Shown here: positions 5,870-13,086 of the stretch, piece after piece
How positions within the stretch are numbered: position 1 is the stretch's first letter
How the letters are laid out: the number at the start of each line of letters is the position of its first letter
NCBI GenBank assembly: GCA_002407045.1
Contig: DHKB01000017.1
Location: forward strand, 3,957 to 17,966
DNA length: 14,010 bases
Direction of reading: 5' to 3'
From: Candidatus Bruticola papionis
Lineage (GTDB): Bacteria; Vulcanimicrobiota; Xenobia; Xenobiales; Xenobiaceae
Notes under the pieces: generated by a model
Seen by the model: only the letters and a program-made list of their open reading frames with translations
Told to the model about the DNA's origin: nothing
The model's database searches: none
Position numbers and translations under genes: made by a program

Positions 5870-7282
5870 TTATTCGTAACTTTTCTTCCTTACACACCAA
5901 GCCAACAGCACTTCCCAGATAACCATAAGTAGCAGCACCAGCTTATAGTAAAAAGCCATATAGAACAAAATATACAAAATAGCACCGATTGAGCCGTGTA
6001 AGGTTTCACCGTCAATTACAAAGAGCATACAGCCAACAGCTAGTGCTGCCCAAAGTAGCTTGTTAGCATTAGGCAAGCTGCCATTATGTAAAGCGGCTAT
6101 GATCGCCAAAAATGGAATAAGCAGCGCCAAATGATGATGGCTCCATGAGAGAGGGGACAATACAAGCATAAGTAAAATCCAGGTCGAATAATCTAGCGCT
6201 AATAAAGTAAAGTTGTCTCTTCCGCTATTTTCGCTTCCGCTTTTGTCGGCGGTTGTGTGGCTGTAAGTTGGAGCACTGCTTGCTATGTTATCATTTTTGC
6301 TGCCAATAATGTTGCTGCTGTCGGTACTGTTGCTATTGCCGTTTGTTGGCTTGCTAGCTACTTCGGCCACTTGTACTTTAGCGCCATTATGCCATAAAAA
6401 GGCGGCGCCAATGACCAGCAAAGCTACATTGATAAGCTTAATTATAATTGGCGAAACGTCGTATAAGCAAGCGTTAACTAAAGTCATAAGCGACTGATTG
6501 GAAGCTACTTCTTGGTAGCTTTGCTCAGTAAATAAAAATTGCACATATTGGCCAAAGCGGAAAAAGCCCCACTGTAAGCCGACCGAAAGAGATAGCATAG
6601 CTAAAGTAAAGACGCAATAGCCAACAGCTTTATAACGTCGCTTGGCCAAAAGCCAAACTATAAGCAAAGCTGGATACAGCTTTAGCAAGACAGCTACCGC
6701 TAAAGCCAAGCCGCAGAGAAAATCTTGCTTTTTCCAGGTACAAACTAAGACAGCGGCCAAGCTGAAAAAGAAGAGACCGCCCACTTGGCCCAAAAGGAAG
6801 TTGTCCAGCCAGATGCCCCAGCTGAAGCTGCCTACAGTTAGCAAAGCCCAAGTGATCCAAGCGATCTTTTTGTCGCTGTCAGCCAAGAAATGACGGCAAA
6901 GTAAGAGTAGGCCGGCTGCGTAAAGGAAAAATTGCCAGAAAGCGTGCTTTATGTAGCCACTAGCTAAGCTACCTTGCGTAAAAGGAATATATAAAAGATA
7001 GAAGGGCAGAGGGTGATTATCAAAAACAGCCCAGCGTCCTTCCGAAAGAGCTAGTGAATATTCTTTCATAAACTGCGGATCGTAAATATTGGCTGCTTCG
7101 TCTTGCAATGCTTTTACGGAAGCATAGTAGTGGAAAAAATCGTAACCGCCGCCATTAGCTGCCGGATTGCTTAAAAACTGAGCCAATTGGGGATGGAGCA
7201 ACCAACCGATCAAACTTAAAAAGGCTAGCACTATCCAACAGAAGATGATTTTTTTATGTTTACTTACAAATAAACTGTCCAT
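5870..7282 (-). CDS. GT87-like integral membrane glycosyltransferase (DUF2029 family)
   Basis: This is a 470-residue polytopic inner-membrane protein with about ten to eleven membrane segments. The ATG at 7282 is preceded by a weak GAGAG. Residues 12-29 form the first segment. Next is a loop with a likely catalytic aspartate (D48 in GGGYDFFHYYAS) and the YDP and FDNHPLPFYLLYIPF motifs typical of GT87/DUF2029 proteins. Later signatures include NFLLGQVGG, LLKLYPALL, SNQSLMTLVN and PLSWSHHHLALL. GT87 enzymes transfer sugars, often mannose, from polyprenyl-phosphate donors on the outer face of the membrane. A loop at about residues 297-355 is low in complexity and rich in Asn and Ser (NGNSNSTDSSN) and looks like an insertion relative to the conserved core. 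The gene stands alone, converges with the lipoprotein gene, and its stop codon abuts the shared terminator. Donor and acceptor cannot be told. Confidence 0.82.
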   Translation of the reverse strand: MDSLFVSKHKKIIFCWIVLAFLSLIGWLLHPQLAQFLSNPAANGGGYDFFHYYASVKALQDEAANIYDPQFMKEYSLALSEGRWAVFDNHPLPFYLLYIPFTQGSLASGYIKHAFWQFFLYAAGLLLLCRHFLADSDKKIAWITWALLTVGSFSWGIWLDNFLLGQVGGLFFFSLAAVLVCTWKKQDFLCGLALAVAVLLKLYPALLIVWLLAKRRYKAVGYCVFTLAMLSLSVGLQWGFFRFGQYVQFLFTEQSYQEVASNQSLMTLVNACLYDVSPIIIKLINVALLVIGAAFLWHNGAKVQVAEVASKPTNGNSNSTDSSNIIGSKNDNIASSAPTYSHTTADKSGSENSGRDNFTLLALDYSTWILLMLVLSPLSWSHHHLALLIPFLAIIAALHNGSLPNANKLLWAALAVGCMLFVIDGETLHGSIGAILYILFYMAFYYKLVLLLMVIWEVLLAWCVRKKSYE

Positions 7283-7355
7283 TTTTCTCTCGTTTTTCTC
7301 TGCGAATGGGGCTATTTTTCTATATATGCAAGGCTTTGCCCTAGTTTATCTAGAA

Positions 7356-7377
7356 CCGGCACCAATATGTTGGCCGG
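7356..7377 (+). other. stem-loop in the leader of the secreted-protein gene
   Basis: CCGG (7356-7359) and CCAA (7362-7365) pair with TTGG (7370-7373) and CCGG (7374-7377), leaving a two-base bulge and a TATG loop. It lies 58 bases before the chosen GTG start at 7436, and the loop contains the alternative ATG at 7367. It could affect translation or be chance; there is no T-tract. Confidence 0.25.
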
Positions 7378-7435
7378 GGTAAGCGTAAGTTGGTACCAAG
7401 CCTCAATTTTTGCAGAAAAATCGGAGCGTAAAACT

Positions 7436-8053
7436 GTGAAAGCTATTATTGGTAAAGCAGCTCTTGTAACTGGTATTTTTTGTCTTATTCAAACTGGAAA
7501 CGCTTTGAGCCAGCCGAACCTAAAAGGCGACACAGTAGGCCAAAATATGGTTAAGCCGAATCGTTACTTGATTGTAGCTCAAGAAAGTGATTCTGCCGAT
7601 AATAGTTCGAGCGTAGATATTTCCACTTGGCAAGTAATTAACGGCAACGGTTTTAAAGTGCGCTTTCCTAGCCAGAGTCGCTATAGTCGCGCCAATTATA
7701 GCGGCGCTTTTGCCGAAACTTGGGAAGCTGAAACTGATGAACCGCTCCATATGTTTAAGTTGCAACAAGCTCAATTTGGCGGCGGCTCTATTAGCACTAA
7801 AGATCCAGATGAATTTTTATTCGAAAATATGGAAAATAATAGCCGCAACCTCAATGGCAAAGTTTCCCAAAGACGCAGGATCCAAAATGCTCGCTATCCA
7901 GGCTGTACTTATAAAGTTACTACCGACGAAGCCGAGTGGGACTTTATGATCCGTTTAGATGGCGACACTGTCTACACCTTATCAGTTTGTTCTATGCCCT
8001 ATGAATCAGACGACGGTTATAGCAAAGCTTTCTTCGATTCTTTCACTTTCTAA
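7436..8053 (+). CDS. secreted protein of unrecognised family
   Basis: This is a 205-residue protein predicted to be exported by Sec. I chose the GTG at 7436 because GGAG at 7423-7426 lies nine bases upstream and because translation from it begins with a signal peptide (KAIIGKAALVTGIFCLIQTGNA, cleavage after about residue 22-24). An ATG at 7367 is in frame and would add 23 residues ahead of the signal peptide, but it lies in the loop of a stem-loop and has no ribosome-binding site. After a polar linker the folded part starts with WQVINGNGFKVRFPSQSRYS and ends FFDSFTF. The opening FxVxFP strand and the closing FxxSFxF are reminiscent of DcrB/PsbP-like small domains, but this is only a shape resemblance. 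Two cysteines in the mature part (YPGCTY and SVCSMP) could form a disulfide. It is divergent from the GT87 gene. No function can be assigned. Confidence 0.72.
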   Translation: MKAIIGKAALVTGIFCLIQTGNALSQPNLKGDTVGQNMVKPNRYLIVAQESDSADNSSSVDISTWQVINGNGFKVRFPSQSRYSRANYSGAFAETWEAETDEPLHMFKLQQAQFGGGSISTKDPDEFLFENMENNSRNLNGKVSQRRRIQNARYPGCTYKVTTDEAEWDFMIRLDGDTVYTLSVCSMPYESDDGYSKAFFDSFTF

Positions 8054-8134
8054 TTTTGGCTATAAATTCTACTTCGGATTTATCACTAAAGTGGCAGCAA
8101 TGTGCCAAGGAAGTTTCAAATTAACAGACTTAGC

Positions 8135-8160
8135 AACAAGTTTTGGCAATTTGTTTTTTT
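8135..8160 (+). terminator. weak intrinsic terminator after the secreted-protein gene
   Basis: AACAAG (8135-8140) pairs with TTTGTT (8150-8155) including one G-U pair, around a nine-base loop, and the T-run continues to 8160. The stem has only one G-C pair, so it would be weak. Its T-run overlaps the candidate -35 box of the next gene. Confidence 0.3.
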
Positions 8161-8179
8161 AGCTTAAGCGTGTTAAGAT
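8151..8179 (+). promoter_or_regulatory. candidate promoter for the YbjN-like gene
   Basis: TTGTTT at 8151-8156 and TAAGAT at 8174-8179 are separated by 17 bases. Transcription would start near 8186, about 36 bases before the ATG. Both boxes match the consensus only partly. Confidence 0.35.
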
Positions 8180-8221
8180 CCAACCTGAATTTTTTGTATT
8201 TTTTCACCTGGCGGAGGAACT

Positions 8222-8941
8222 ATGAGCAAGCTTAAAAAGCTCTTTAAGACCATCAACGAATTTTTAAAAGAGAACACTCAAGAATTTCATTTTGACGAAG
8301 AGAGCGGCGTCTTTTCTTTCAAAGAGCAAATTACCGAGGAAAAACGCAGCGCTATAGATATTTCTTTCTTTATTAGCGATTGCAGCGTAACTTTACATGC
8401 TATTTCCGCTCTGAAAATTCCTCAAAGCAAAGTCGCTTCTTTAAGTGAGTTTATTGTTAGAGCCAATAATGATATCGAAATTGGTAATTTCGATTTAGAT
8501 TTAGCAGCCGAACATCCTATCGTCAGTTTCAAAGTAAATATTTTGCTCGATTTAGATATGAAGATCGACGAAGATGATTTGGATTTAGCCGTACAAATCG
8601 TTTTGGGCACTATGCGCAGCTACTGGATTGGTTTTACCGGCGTTTTGGATGAAGGCTTGAGCGCTGTCGAAGCTTTAGATAGTTGCTACGAAGAAGAGGA
8701 TGATGAAGAAGGCGACGATTGTTGCTGCGGTTGTCACGATCATGAGGACGACGAAGATTATGACGACGATGACGAGTTCTTCGAAGTAGATTTGCGCACC
8801 AACCATCACCACAAATGCGGCTGCGGTTGCGAAGATTGTGATGACGAATGCGATGAAGATGAGGACGAAGAGGAAGAATTTTTTGAAATTTTAGACGACA
8901 GCGAAGCTCCCGAAGAAGAGGATAATGAACCTAAAAAATAA
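8222..8941 (+). CDS. YbjN-like protein with an acidic, Cys/His-rich C-terminal tail
   Basis: This is a 239-residue cytoplasmic protein. GGAGG at 8213-8217 sets the ATG. Residues 1-150 look like a YbjN domain (PF10722, a fold related to type III secretion chaperones): a helix (LKKLFKTINEFLKEN), beta strands with ISFFISDCSVTLHA, then LSEFIVRANNDIEIGNFDLD and ISFKVN-like strands, and a final helix. From about residue 156 the protein becomes a long run of Asp and Glu with two metal-ligand clusters: CCCGCHDH at 167-174 and HHHKCGCGCEDCDDEC at 195-210. Together these hold nine cysteines and five histidines in about 45 residues. The tail could bind zinc, nickel, copper or another soft metal, or be an intrinsically disordered acidic region. 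YbjN proteins are linked to stress and motility control in enterobacteria; whether this applies is unknown. The gene has its own candidate promoter and no obvious operon partner. Confidence 0.75.
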   Translation: MSKLKKLFKTINEFLKENTQEFHFDEESGVFSFKEQITEEKRSAIDISFFISDCSVTLHAISALKIPQSKVASLSEFIVRANNDIEIGNFDLDLAAEHPIVSFKVNILLDLDMKIDEDDLDLAVQIVLGTMRSYWIGFTGVLDEGLSAVEALDSCYEEEDDEEGDDCCCGCHDHEDDEDYDDDDEFFEVDLRTNHHHKCGCGCEDCDDECDEDEDEEEEFFEILDDSEAPEEEDNEPKK

Positions 8942-9017
8942 GGTTTCTACAGCTTAACTTCGGTTTTTAACCTAGTTTAAGCTAAAAATACTGTCTGCTT
9001 GTAATATTTTTCTGCAG

Positions 9018-9061
9018 GGCGAAAATTGTTTTCTTTGTATTTACAAAAAGCAATTCTCGCC
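9018..9061 (+). other. structured element upstream of the glycosyltransferase gene (hairpin 1)
   Basis: GGCGAAAATTG (9018-9028) pairs with CAATTCTCGCC (9051-9061) at ten of eleven positions, and inside it TTTGT (9034-9038) pairs with ACAAA (9043-9047). The whole folds as one long interrupted hairpin. No T-tract follows directly, so it is not a typical terminator of the YbjN-like gene. Confidence 0.35.
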
Positions 9062-9117
9062 TTCATTACATTTTGGGTAAAAATATATACTTAAATAGCT
9101 GTTTTATTTATGTAAAA

Positions 9118-9163
9118 AGCCGAAATTTTGCGCTAAAAATTAAATTTTGTTTTAATTTTGGCT
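9118..9163 (+). other. structured element upstream of the glycosyltransferase gene (hairpin 2)
   Basis: AGCCGAAATT (9118-9127) pairs with AATTTTGGCT (9154-9163) with one G-U pair; an inner AAAATT/AATTTT pair is also possible. It is AT-rich and ends 35 bases before the TTG start. It could be a leader structure, but AT-rich sequence yields such pairs easily. Confidence 0.25.
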
Positions 9164-9198
9164 CAGTTTGTTAATATTTTGACTATTGCGGCGAAAAG

Positions 9199-10557
9199 TT
9201 GAAAACGCAAGTATTTCTTGAAGGAATAGCCTTAGCCGCATTTAGAAAAGTCGGCTTTATGTGTAGTGATCCGACTATGTTCAGCATAGACAAAGTTCAA
9301 TTTGTTATGTTGTCTTTCGAAGGTCCCGATCTCTTTTCTATGGCTGGTGGCCTTGGCATAAGAGCTCAGGAACTTTGTAATTGTTTGGCCTCTATGGGCT
9401 TTACGACTCACCTTTATTTTATTGGTGATCCTGATTTACCCGCTGAAGAGCAGCAGGGCAAGCTTATTCTGCATCGCTGGTGCCAATGGATTAGTGCGGC
9501 TAATCCTGGCGGTTGCTATGTAGCCGAAGATACCAAAGTTAAGGATTATGGCGATTCTATTCCTTCCGCTTTGGTGGAAAAAGTAATCGCTCCGGCTGCT
9601 CAAAAAGGCATTACCACTATCGTGCTGGCAGAAGAGTGGCAAACGATTCCAGCTGTGATCAATTTGAGGAAGGTTCTCAAAGAGCATTGCTTAGAAGATC
9701 GTGCCGGTATACTCTGGAATGCTAACAACTTGTACGGCTTTAAAGGCATCGACTGGGTGAAATTAAATAAGTCTTGTGCCTTAACTACGGTAAGCCGCTA
9801 CATGAAACACCGGATGTGGCCTTTGGGTGTCAACCCGATAGTTATTCACAACGGTATCCCTGCTCGGCTTTTGCAAACTCCCATAGCTCAAGATATTGTT
9901 AGGGAGTTGCGCCAAATCTTCCCCGAATTGCTTATCGCTAAGGTCGGTCGTTACGATGTAGATAAGCGTTGGGTGATGGCTGTTAAAGCCGTAGCTGCCA
10001 TGAAGCAAAGAGGACTTAAGCCCACTTTTATTGTGCGAGGTGGAAAAGAACCTCACCGTCAAGAGGTTCGCAACCAAGCTGATAAGTGTGGACTGAGTTG
10101 GAAAGAGATTCACTTACCTCCTAAAGCTGCTGCTCAAGACATTTTGGCCGAATTAGCTCGCTGGAGCAGCTATGATGTTTTAGAACTTTGCTTCTATGTA
10201 GCTGAAGACTTTATCAACGTACTGTATTCCGGATCTGATTGCGTTTTAGCCAATTCCGGTCACGAGCCTTTCGGCTTGGTAGGCTTGGAAGTTATGGCTT
10301 GTGGAGGTTTGGCTTTTGTAGGGGCTACAGGCGAAGATTATGCCCAAACTTTAGTCAATAGTGCTGTGGTAGAAACTGAAGATCCCTTGGAAATAGTAGA
10401 GTACGTACAAACTTTGACTGACGATAAAAAGTTAAATCAAAGTTTGCGAGCCGAGGGCATACGTACCGCCGCTTGCTATACTTGGGAGCGCATTTGCCGC
10501 GATCTTTTCCAAAAGATCCGTTTTCTCAGTGCCTCTCGCGGTGTCATTCTCGACTAG
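9199..10557 (+). CDS. GT-B fold glycosyltransferase, family 4-like
   Basis: This is a 452-residue cytoplasmic or membrane-associated glycosyltransferase. The start is uncertain: TTG at 9199 has no good ribosome-binding site, and an ATG at 9277 (26 codons on) lies just before the first Rossmann strand. The N-terminal domain opens with VQFVMLSFEGPD and the glycine loop SMAGGLGIRAQEL, the usual acceptor-side entry of GT4/GT5 enzymes. The linker region has NGIPARLL. The C-terminal domain starts with KVGRYDVDKRW and carries the donor-binding E-x7-E motif in HEPFGLVGLE (E356 and E364 from the TTG). These support a retaining enzyme using a nucleotide-sugar. The HEPFGLVGLE context looks like glycogen synthase-type enzymes, but the N-terminal half does not allow a firm choice between polymer synthesis and lipid or envelope glycosylation. 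rsmI follows after 63 bases and may be cotranscribed. Confidence 0.85.
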   Translation: MKTQVFLEGIALAAFRKVGFMCSDPTMFSIDKVQFVMLSFEGPDLFSMAGGLGIRAQELCNCLASMGFTTHLYFIGDPDLPAEEQQGKLILHRWCQWISAANPGGCYVAEDTKVKDYGDSIPSALVEKVIAPAAQKGITTIVLAEEWQTIPAVINLRKVLKEHCLEDRAGILWNANNLYGFKGIDWVKLNKSCALTTVSRYMKHRMWPLGVNPIVIHNGIPARLLQTPIAQDIVRELRQIFPELLIAKVGRYDVDKRWVMAVKAVAAMKQRGLKPTFIVRGGKEPHRQEVRNQADKCGLSWKEIHLPPKAAAQDILAELARWSSYDVLELCFYVAEDFINVLYSGSDCVLANSGHEPFGLVGLEVMACGGLAFVGATGEDYAQTLVNSAVVETEDPLEIVEYVQTLTDDKKLNQSLRAEGIRTAACYTWERICRDLFQKIRFLSASRGVILD

Positions 10558-10620
10558 CGGTAGTATAGCAGAAGAGTCAAACTCAATCTCAAAAAATAGT
10601 CGGTTAGAGGTTTAAAGGCA

Positions 10621-11595
10621 GTGCATAAAGAGGTCGACAGTACCGCTTCAGAAGCAAAAAGCAGCAACAATACAAATTTAGCATCCCAAGATCAAGCTGA
10701 AGGTAAGGATTCAGCTTTATCTGAATGTGTTTCAGTCAAAATGGAAGTAAAGCCCGGCGTTTTATATTTAGTGGCTGTGCCTATTGGCAACTTAGACGAC
10801 TTTACTCCCAGAGCTTGGCATGTATTGGAACAAGCTGAATATATTGCTTGTGAAGAAGTGCAGTCGGCCCGCCGCCTTTTACAATTGCACAACGTTAAGG
10901 CCAAACTTATTTCTTATCGCGAATCGGGACGCGATCTTTCTGGTGATCAGATCGTACATTTGCTGGCTGAAGGTGCCAAAGTGGCCGTTATTTCTGGCGC
11001 CGGTACACCAGCGGTTTCCGATCCTGGTCGAGATCTAGTAGCCAAGTGCCATCAGGCTGGTTTTAAAGTTTCGCCTATTCCCGGCGCCAGCGCTCTGACA
11101 GCTGCCGTCTCAGCGGCGGGCCTGCCTTTAAGGCGTTTTGCCTTTGAAGGCTTTTTGCCTAGGCGCAGCAACGAATGTATACAGTTTTTGCAAAGCTTGG
11201 CTCACGAAGAGCGCACCATGATCTTTTTTGAGGCGCCGCACCGCGTCAAAGAGACTTTGCAACTTATGCTTAAAGTTTTTGGCGATCGCAACGCTTTCAT
11301 CGGACGCGAGCTGACCAAATATTATGAAGAATGTTTGCAAAGCACTTTAGCCAAGCTTTGCGAGAAATACGCTCAAGAAGATCCGCGCGGCGAGTTCGTG
11401 ATCGTTGTAGAGGGTTTACAAATAGACGAAACGGAAGAGGAACTGCGCCTAAATAAACAAGCCAAGCTTGATTTGGAGTTTTTACGTGGATTGGGTCTTT
11501 CCAAACGCGATCAAGCTTCAATCTTGGTGCACTTCCGAGAAATTCCCAAAAACAAGGCTAAACAACTGGTAATGGAGGCTGAAGAGGAAAAATAG
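10621..11595 (+). CDS. rsmI: 16S rRNA (cytidine(1402)-2'-O)-methyltransferase RsmI
   Basis: RsmI methylates the 2'-OH of C1402 in 16S rRNA at the ribosomal P site, using S-adenosylmethionine. The product is 324 residues if started at GTG 10621, which has AGAGG at 10606-10610. The ATG at 10741 would give 285 residues, the family's usual length, but has no ribosome-binding site. The 40 extra residues are polar and low in complexity. The core has GVLYLVAVPIGNLDDFTPRAW at 46-66, the SAM-binding loop SGAGTPAVSDPG at 125-136, PIPGASALTAAVSAAGLP, and FFEAPHRVKETL. Some motifs deviate from the common forms: CEEVQSARRLL instead of AEDTRxTxxLL, and SGAGTP instead of SDAGTP. The identity is still clear from the order and spacing of motifs. 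It lies between the glycosyltransferase and cdd. Confidence 0.9.
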   Translation: MHKEVDSTASEAKSSNNTNLASQDQAEGKDSALSECVSVKMEVKPGVLYLVAVPIGNLDDFTPRAWHVLEQAEYIACEEVQSARRLLQLHNVKAKLISYRESGRDLSGDQIVHLLAEGAKVAVISGAGTPAVSDPGRDLVAKCHQAGFKVSPIPGASALTAAVSAAGLPLRRFAFEGFLPRRSNECIQFLQSLAHEERTMIFFEAPHRVKETLQLMLKVFGDRNAFIGRELTKYYEECLQSTLAKLCEKYAQEDPRGEFVIVVEGLQIDETEEELRLNKQAKLDLEFLRGLGLSKRDQASILVHFREIPKNKAKQLVMEAEEEK

Positions 11596-11649
11596 GGGTG
11601 GATCATAGCTTTTTCTGCCTTCTCTATATACAAAGTTGTGCATTTATAT

Positions 11650-11655
11650 TATAAT
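11650..11655 (+). promoter_or_regulatory. candidate -10 box for cdd
   Basis: A perfect TATAAT lies 33 bases before the cdd ATG in a strongly AT-rich stretch after rsmI. No good -35 box is found at 16-18 bases upstream. A transcript would start near 11662 and place AAGGAG (11675-11680) in a short leader. Confidence 0.4.
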
Positions 11656-11687
11656 ATTCTTCCAACTTTAAGAGAAGGAGCCGTGTT

Positions 11688-12605
11688 ATGAGTATTTCTG
11701 GTCTCCTGGAGGGTTGTTCCCAGGTAACTAGCCCTTCGCCCGAAGTCACTGAAAAGTTGAAGGGTATGCTTCCCGCTTATCCCTTCCATATTAAAGCCGA
11801 TGAGGCTGTGAAGGTAGCTGATAAGCTCGGTATTACCGTAGCTCAGCTAATGATTGAATTAATTCCTATAGCTCGCCAGTACGCCGCTCCGGTTGTTCCC
11901 ATTTCCAATTTCAAAGTAGGATCTTGTGTAATGGGCCGGAGCGGTGATTTATATTTAGGCGTAAATATGGAATTTTGCGGTGACAATTTAGCTCAAACTG
12001 TACATAGCGAGCAGTCTTCCATTACTAACGCTATGTGCCATAATGAAAAAGGTGTTGCCGCTTTGGCAGTTTCTGCCGAGCCTTGCGGTGCTTGTCGTCA
12101 ATTCCTCAATGAATTGGCTTGCGCCAGTGACTTAATTATAACCATTCCCAATCGTCATGCTATTGGCTTAAAAGATTTGCTGCCTCATGATTTCGGCCCT
12201 AAGAATTTAGACGTAGATGGCGGCATGTTGGTTACTTATGAAGCTCCTTTGGCTAAGCCCGAAGAAACTGACGAGCTTATCGAATTAGCCTGGAATTCAG
12301 CCAATAAGGGATACGCTCCTTACTCACATTGTAATGCTGGCGTAGCTTTGCAATTTGCTGACGGATTCAAGGTGGGCGGCTGGTATGCCGAAAACGCTGC
12401 TTTCAACCCTTCAGTTTCTCCTTTGCAAGCTGCTTTAATTATGGCTAATGCTTCCGGTCGCAAACTGGGAGACATTGCTAGAGCCGCTTTAGTTGAACGC
12501 AAGCTGGAAAATAACATAACTCACGTCCATTCTACTGCCAGTTTGCTTAAAGCTTTGGCTCCTCAAGCCGAACTTATTGTCAAACGCTTGGACGTAAAAG
12601 CATAG
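11688..12605 (+). CDS. cdd: cytidine deaminase, E. coli-type two-domain
   Basis: This enzyme deaminates cytidine and deoxycytidine to uridine and deoxyuridine in pyrimidine salvage, in the cytoplasm. It has 305 residues, close to the 294 of the E. coli homodimeric enzyme and about twice the length of the small tetrameric type. AAGGAG seven bases before the ATG sets the start. The catalytic N-terminal domain carries the zinc-binding set: TVHSEQ with H106 and the proton-shuttle E108, then PCGACRQF with C133 and C136. These align with H102, E104, C129 and C132 of E. coli Cdd. The C-terminal half repeats the fold without the zinc ligands but keeps NKGYAPYSHCNAGVAL and YAENAAFNPSVSPLQAALI, as in the E. 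coli enzyme, where it completes the partner's active site. It is followed by a terminator and appears to have its own promoter. Confidence 0.95.
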   Translation: MSISGLLEGCSQVTSPSPEVTEKLKGMLPAYPFHIKADEAVKVADKLGITVAQLMIELIPIARQYAAPVVPISNFKVGSCVMGRSGDLYLGVNMEFCGDNLAQTVHSEQSSITNAMCHNEKGVAALAVSAEPCGACRQFLNELACASDLIITIPNRHAIGLKDLLPHDFGPKNLDVDGGMLVTYEAPLAKPEETDELIELAWNSANKGYAPYSHCNAGVALQFADGFKVGGWYAENAAFNPSVSPLQAALIMANASGRKLGDIARAALVERKLENNITHVHSTASLLKALAPQAELIVKRLDVKA

Positions 12606-12652
12606 ATACTTCCGATTGAGTCGAAACTTTCGGCTTGATAGTTGAATAGAGC

Positions 12653-12717
12653 AAAGCGCTTTACTTTAGCCGAGTAATTTTCGGTAGAGGAGAGCGCTTT
12701 ATTGTTTGTTTTTTTTT
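12653..12717 (+). terminator. intrinsic terminator of cdd
   Basis: AAAGCGCT (12653-12660) pairs with AGCGCTTT (12693-12700), and inside them CCGA (12670-12673) pairs with TCGG (12681-12684). A T-rich tract with nine consecutive Ts follows to 12717. The outer arms are perfect. Confidence 0.7.
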
Positions 12718-12724
12718 GTTAAAT

Positions 12725-12823
12725 ATGCAATAAAAATAATGCAATAAATCTAAAAATGCCTCTCATTTATTGTCAAAATATCAGTAATATTTGACTTATT
12801 GCCAATAATATTGTATTATTGGC
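12725..12823. repeat. AT-rich cluster of direct and inverted repeats in the cdd-transglycosylase gap
   Basis: ATGCAATAAA occurs twice 14 bases apart (12725-12734 and 12739-12748). GTCAAAATAT at 12772-12781 pairs with ATATTTGAC at 12787-12795 with one bulged base. GCCAATAATA at 12801-12810 pairs perfectly with TATTATTGGC at 12814-12823 around a three-base loop. There is no T-tract after the last hairpin. It may be a protein-binding region or the start of an untranslated RNA. Nothing coding is visible. Confidence 0.4.
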
Positions 12824-13086
12824 GCTGTTGGGGAGTACGCTTTTTGATGCAGAAAAGTGAGGCTCTCTATTTTTTTGGTCGGCGTACAATTTTTGTGATT
12901 GCAAGTATTGGCTTATTGGTTGAGTTTTTTGCTTGTTTTTTTGAGGCTTATTTAAGTTCTTTGTGCGCGGTATAAAATTAAGTTTGGAAGGTGTTTGGCA
13001 GCACTTTTGGTTTGAGGCTCACTCGCTACGATTCGCCCAGCGCAGGCCCGACCTTTTTTCAAACTGCGAGAGGTAGGCGTCAAGTT
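12824..13086 (+). other. non-coding stretch before the transglycosylase gene, with a possible -10 box
   Basis: This stretch has many T-runs and no convincing gene. TATAAA at 12971-12976 (within TATAAAAT) could be a -10 box, with only a poor -35 match upstream; transcription would begin near 12983. In-frame codons from a GTG at 12991 run into the next gene, but GGAAGG touches that GTG directly, too close for a normal ribosome-binding site, and the encoded 32 residues do not look like part of a signal peptide. I therefore treat it as a leader of about 100 bases. Confidence 0.35.

Noticed and set aside
12991..13086. GTG at 12991 as the start of the lytic transglycosylase
   Set aside because: It adds 32 residues ahead of a clean signal peptide, and the only purine-rich site touches the GTG.
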